Assembly (NCBI RefSeq): GCF_018881505.1
Contig: NZ_JACVQC010000001.1
Location: 603,927-667,926, forward strand
Direction of reading: 5' to 3'
Length of the DNA stretch: 64,000 nucleotides
Source: Polynucleobacter sp. UK-Mo-2m-Kol15
GTDB lineage: Bacteria; Pseudomonadota; Gammaproteobacteria; Burkholderiales; Burkholderiaceae
This document shows positions 61,846 through 64,000 of this stretch, in pieces; the stretch's first letter is position 1; every line of letters starts with the position of its first letter. The notes under the pieces are model-generated. The model ran no database searches. It was given only the letters and a program-made list of their open reading frames with translations, and was not told the DNA's origin. The position numbers were made by a program, and so were the translations under genes.

Positions 61846-62045
61846 TATCGTGGGCCAAATATTTTGAGCACCACGTACTCCATCATGAAGTTGCAAATCA
61901 GCGCCAACACGAAGCCAGTCAACACGGCAAGACTTGTTCCGCTTATTTCATAACCAAACTTAAAGCCAAATCCAAAGCCAGCGATGCTGGCAAGGAAGTA
62001 AGGGATGAGGCGCCACAAATTAAACTGCTTTTTGGTATTACCCAT
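61845..62045 (-). CDS. small two-helix membrane protein
   Basis: 66 residues. LWRLIPYFLASIAGFGFGFKFGYEISG and LAVLTGFVLALICNFMMEYVVL are two membrane helices; a basic N-terminus (MGNTKKQ) and C-terminus (FGPR) suggest cytoplasmic ends. The GFGFGFKFG Gly/Phe repeat is unusual. No family recognised. It is 21 bases downstream of another small membrane-protein gene on the same strand, inside the photosynthesis cluster. Confidence 0.6.
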   Translation of the reverse strand: MGNTKKQFNLWRLIPYFLASIAGFGFGFKFGYEISGTSLAVLTGFVLALICNFMMEYVVLKIFGPR

Positions 62046-62066
62046 ACCAGCACATTACTTCTTAGA

Positions 62067-62234
62067 TCACATTAATTTTTTGAAGGACTTGCATAGGTCC
62101 GATGAAATTGCGACCAGGAAATAGCCGCCAATGCCAATGGCAAACATGACGTATTGCTGATCTCGAATTGCTAAAAGCAAACCAAACAGCATGATGAATA
62201 GGAAGCCTAGGCTAATAATGGTTTTGGCGAACAT
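62067..62234 (-). CDS. 55-residue two-helix membrane protein (unannotated small gene)
   Basis: Read on the minus strand, ATG 62234 has AAGAGG 6 bases upstream. The product is 55 residues with two hydrophobic segments (IISLGFLFIMLFGLLLAI, VMFAIGIGGYFLVAI), ending SSDLCKSFKKLM. The stop is at 62067-62069. It is 21 bases before the 66-residue gene in the same direction, so the two are likely co-transcribed. Too short for ordinary gene callers; function unknown. Confidence 0.6.
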   Translation of the reverse strand: MFAKTIISLGFLFIMLFGLLLAIRDQQYVMFAIGIGGYFLVAISSDLCKSFKKLM

Positions 62235-62614
62235 GTTTACCTCTTATAGTTAGATAGGATCAAAATTAACATATATGATGAAATCTGGCTATCTTTATGC
62301 AGACTTAGGCAGCGTTGGAATTAGGTAGTCATCCCCCAAATCTGGACATCGCAGCCTGGATAGGGCTTTTTAAGGCAATCTTGGGCATGGAGCGCCTGCC
62401 ACATGGCAAGGTGACTTGCTCGGGAAGCAATGACCGGGCGCTCGGGAGTCTAGACAGGGGTGAGCTTAGGTCAAGAATTTAGGGTTTGGGACATAACATT
62501 GAATAAATACCGATAAATTTTCAAAATCTAGAGGATATTCCTAATAATTAAACGCAAGATTGATATTTAGTTAGACTAAACTAAATTCCATTTTCAATAC
62601 TATTTTGCTTTGGA
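62235..62614. other. region before bchI with a GC-rich self-complementary block
   Basis: 380 bases without a recognised gene. At 62390-62443 there is a GC-rich block: GAGCGCC (62390-62396) pairs with GGCGCTC (62437-62443) and encloses TGCCA-CA-TGGCA (62397-62408) and TTGCT-CGGGA-AGCAA (62416-62430). This would fold as a three-way junction. I found no TGT-N12-ACA site here. It may be a leader RNA element of bchI. Confidence 0.5.
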
Positions 62615-63655
62615 ATGGCAATGGCCCTTAACTTTCCTTTTACTGCAATTGTTTCGCAAGCAGAAATGAAGCTGGCGATCACGCTATGCACTATTGACCC
62701 CTTGATTGGTGGCGTTCTGATCTTTGGAGATCGGGGAACCGGAAAATCTACCACCATTCGCTCATTAGCTGGCTTATTGCCCTCTATGAAATCGATTGCT
62801 GGATGCCAGTACCACTGTAATCCAGATGCAAAAATTCTCTGCAGTGAATGTGAGGCTAAAAAAGCACAGGGCATTCAATTAAAAGTTGAGAATATTGCTG
62901 TACCTGTAGTGGACTTACCTTTAGGCGCTACAGAGGATAGGGTGGTCGGCGCTTTAGATATTGAAAAGGCATTGACCCAAGGCATTAAATCATTTGAGCC
63001 TGGATTGCTGGCCAAAGCAAATCGTGGCTATCTCTATATTGATGAAGTGAATCTCTTGGAAGATCATTTGGTAGATCTATTGATTGACGTTGCTGCCTCA
63101 GGTGAAAATATCATTGAGCGCGAAGGTTTGAGTATTCGCCATCCAGCCCGTTTTGTATTAATTGGTAGCGGCAATCCAGAGGAAGGCGAATTGCGTCCGC
63201 AGATGTTAGACCGCTTTGGTTTATCAACTGAGGTGAGAACCCCATCTGACTTCAAGGAGCGCGTTGAGATTATCAAAAGACGTGATGAGTTTGAGAGAAA
63301 CCCAGAGAAATTCATTGCTGCATGGATAAAGCCAGAAGAAGAATTTAAGAAAAAAATTAGCAAGTCTCAAAAGCTTCTAGATAAAGTTGAGGTAGAGGAT
63401 GAATTGCTTGAACTTGCTACCAAGCTCTGTGCCCATTTGGGAACGGATGGCCTGAGGGGGGAGCTAACGCTACTTCGGGGTGTCAGAGCCTTAGCAGCAT
63501 TTGAGGGTAAGAAGAAAGCAAACCTCAATCATTTGAAAAAAATTGCACCACTCGCCCTAGGTCATAGGCTGAGACGTAATCCGCTTGATGATAGTTCTTC
63601 AGGCGCACGAATTGATCGTGCTATGCAAGAGTTTTTTGCAACTTCATCAAAGTGA
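62615..63655 (+). CDS. bchI: magnesium chelatase ATPase subunit I
   Basis: 346 residues. AAA+ motor: Walker A GDRGTGKSTTIRSL (near 41), Walker B YLYIDEVNLLEDHLVDLL, sensor IGSGNPEEGELRPQMLDRFGL. The Cys-rich insert CQYHCNPDAKILCSECEAKK matches BchI/ChlI, which with BchD and BchH inserts Mg into protoporphyrin IX for bacteriochlorophyll synthesis. ATG 62615 or 62621 could both start it. Its stop TGA overlaps the GTG of bchD (GTGA), so the subunits are translationally coupled. Confidence 0.9.
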   Translation: MAMALNFPFTAIVSQAEMKLAITLCTIDPLIGGVLIFGDRGTGKSTTIRSLAGLLPSMKSIAGCQYHCNPDAKILCSECEAKKAQGIQLKVENIAVPVVDLPLGATEDRVVGALDIEKALTQGIKSFEPGLLAKANRGYLYIDEVNLLEDHLVDLLIDVAASGENIIEREGLSIRHPARFVLIGSGNPEEGELRPQMLDRFGLSTEVRTPSDFKERVEIIKRRDEFERNPEKFIAAWIKPEEEFKKKISKSQKLLDKVEVEDELLELATKLCAHLGTDGLRGELTLLRGVRALAAFEGKKKANLNHLKKIAPLALGHRLRRNPLDDSSSGARIDRAMQEFFATSSK

Positions 63656-64000
63656 AATCAGATCGAACAGCATGGTTTGATGCCAACTTAGTTGCTATTC
63701 TGCTGGCAATTAATCCAAGAGGGCTCAAAGGGGTTGCGGTCAAAAGTCAATTTGGCCCCGTCAGGGATGCATGGCTTAAATACTTAAAAGACTTAACTTT
63801 ATCCTGTGGCTCGCAATTACTGAAAGCGCCAGCCAATATCTCTGCAGACCAGTTAAAAGGCGCATTGGACATAGAGGCAAGTTTGCAGAGGGCCTCATTA
63901 GTCATGAGCAAGGGGCTATTGGAGCGAGCAGAATGCAATCTTCTTTTGCTCCCCATGGTGGAGCGCATGGATTTACAGGTGATTGCACTAATTTCTCAAG
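63652..64000 (+). CDS. bchD: magnesium chelatase subunit D, N-terminal part
   Basis: Open from GTG 63652 to the window's end. The first 116 residues read FDANLVAILLAINPRGLKG, FGPVRDAWLKYLKDL, LKGALDIEASLQRASLVMS and LLERAECNLLLLPMVERM. These match the degenerate AAA+ domain of BchD (VDP-x-GL-x-G, GPVRD, GG-x-D-x-x-A-T-L patterns). No Shine-Dalgarno precedes the GTG; reinitiation after bchI is implied. Confidence 0.85.
   Translation, partial: MKSDRTAWFDANLVAILLAINPRGLKGVAVKSQFGPVRDAWLKYLKDLTLSCGSQLLKAPANISADQLKGALDIEASLQRASLVMSKGLLERAECNLLLLPMVERMDLQVIALISQ

Noticed and set aside
62390..62443. SAH riboswitch (GGAGCGC ... GGCGCTC)
   Set aside because: The pseudoknot-like strands are present, but the P1 helix that should enclose the ligand pocket (as in GGACGAG/CTCGTCC) is missing, and the next gene bchI is not a known target.
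1..64000. Mobile elements, prophage or CRISPR arrays
   Set aside because: No transposase, integrase, phage structural gene, terminal inverted repeats with target duplications, or regularly spaced repeats were found in the read-through.

Overview
The window looks like a chromosome segment of a freshwater betaproteobacterium of the Burkholderiaceae, most like Polynucleobacter, with genes for aerobic anoxygenic photosynthesis. This placement rests on gene content read by eye: many Bug-type (TctC) binding proteins, AT-leaning and tightly packed genes, a phasin, and a photosynthesis cluster starting at the right-hand end. I saw no rRNA, tRNA, CRISPR array, transposase or phage gene.

Layout. 1-5.7 kb is housekeeping: the end of an RsuA-type pseudouridine synthase, pterin dehydratase, isochorismatase-type hydrolase, GNAT acetyltransferase, parvulin isomerase, phasin, and a LysR regulator divergent from a TerC-family protein. 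5.8-12.4 kb has an HPF/RaiA-like protein and a four-gene heavy-metal efflux operon (TolC-like, adaptor, HME-RND pump, PII-like). 12.5-15.4 kb is a large FAD/iron-sulfur oxidase. 15.4-53 kb is one long accessory catabolic region with ten Bug periplasmic receptors and no TctAB membrane partner in view. They are interleaved with an RraA-like aldolase, 2-hydroxyacid dehydrogenase, CitE-like lyase, CaiB-like CoA-transferase, two Ldh-type dehydrogenases, a PrpF-type isomerase, an arylmalonate-decarboxylase-like protein, three CocE/NonD hydrolases, two pseudooxynicotine-hydrolase-like alpha/beta hydrolases, a cupin, a flavin reductase, a ketopantoate-reductase-like protein, an aldehyde dehydrogenase and a quinone reductase. 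53-59.5 kb holds two membrane proteins, SelD, AzlCD and an ABC exporter. 59.6-64 kb is the edge of the photosynthesis cluster: pucB, pucA, a pucC-like gene, small unnamed membrane proteins, bchI and the start of bchD.

How it fits together. Bug receptors sit next to the enzymes that probably process their ligands: uptake, then hydrolysis or CoA activation, then lyase or dehydrogenase. IclR and LysR regulators sit at divergent promoters with clear palindromes. The CocE block shows internal duplication and leaves a decayed gene fragment at 41293-41373.

Most notable results. (1) The LH2 alpha protein carries Phe44-Leu45, the pair typical of blue-shifted B800-820 antennae, and the beta protein lacks the Arg that binds B800. 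(2) Two TGT-N12-ACA (PpsR/CrtJ) sites 8 bp apart overlap a TTGACA promoter before pucB. (3) Two unannotated small membrane-protein genes with strong ribosome binding sites lie between the pucC-like gene and bchI. (4) A GC-rich, multiply self-complementary block lies upstream of bchI.
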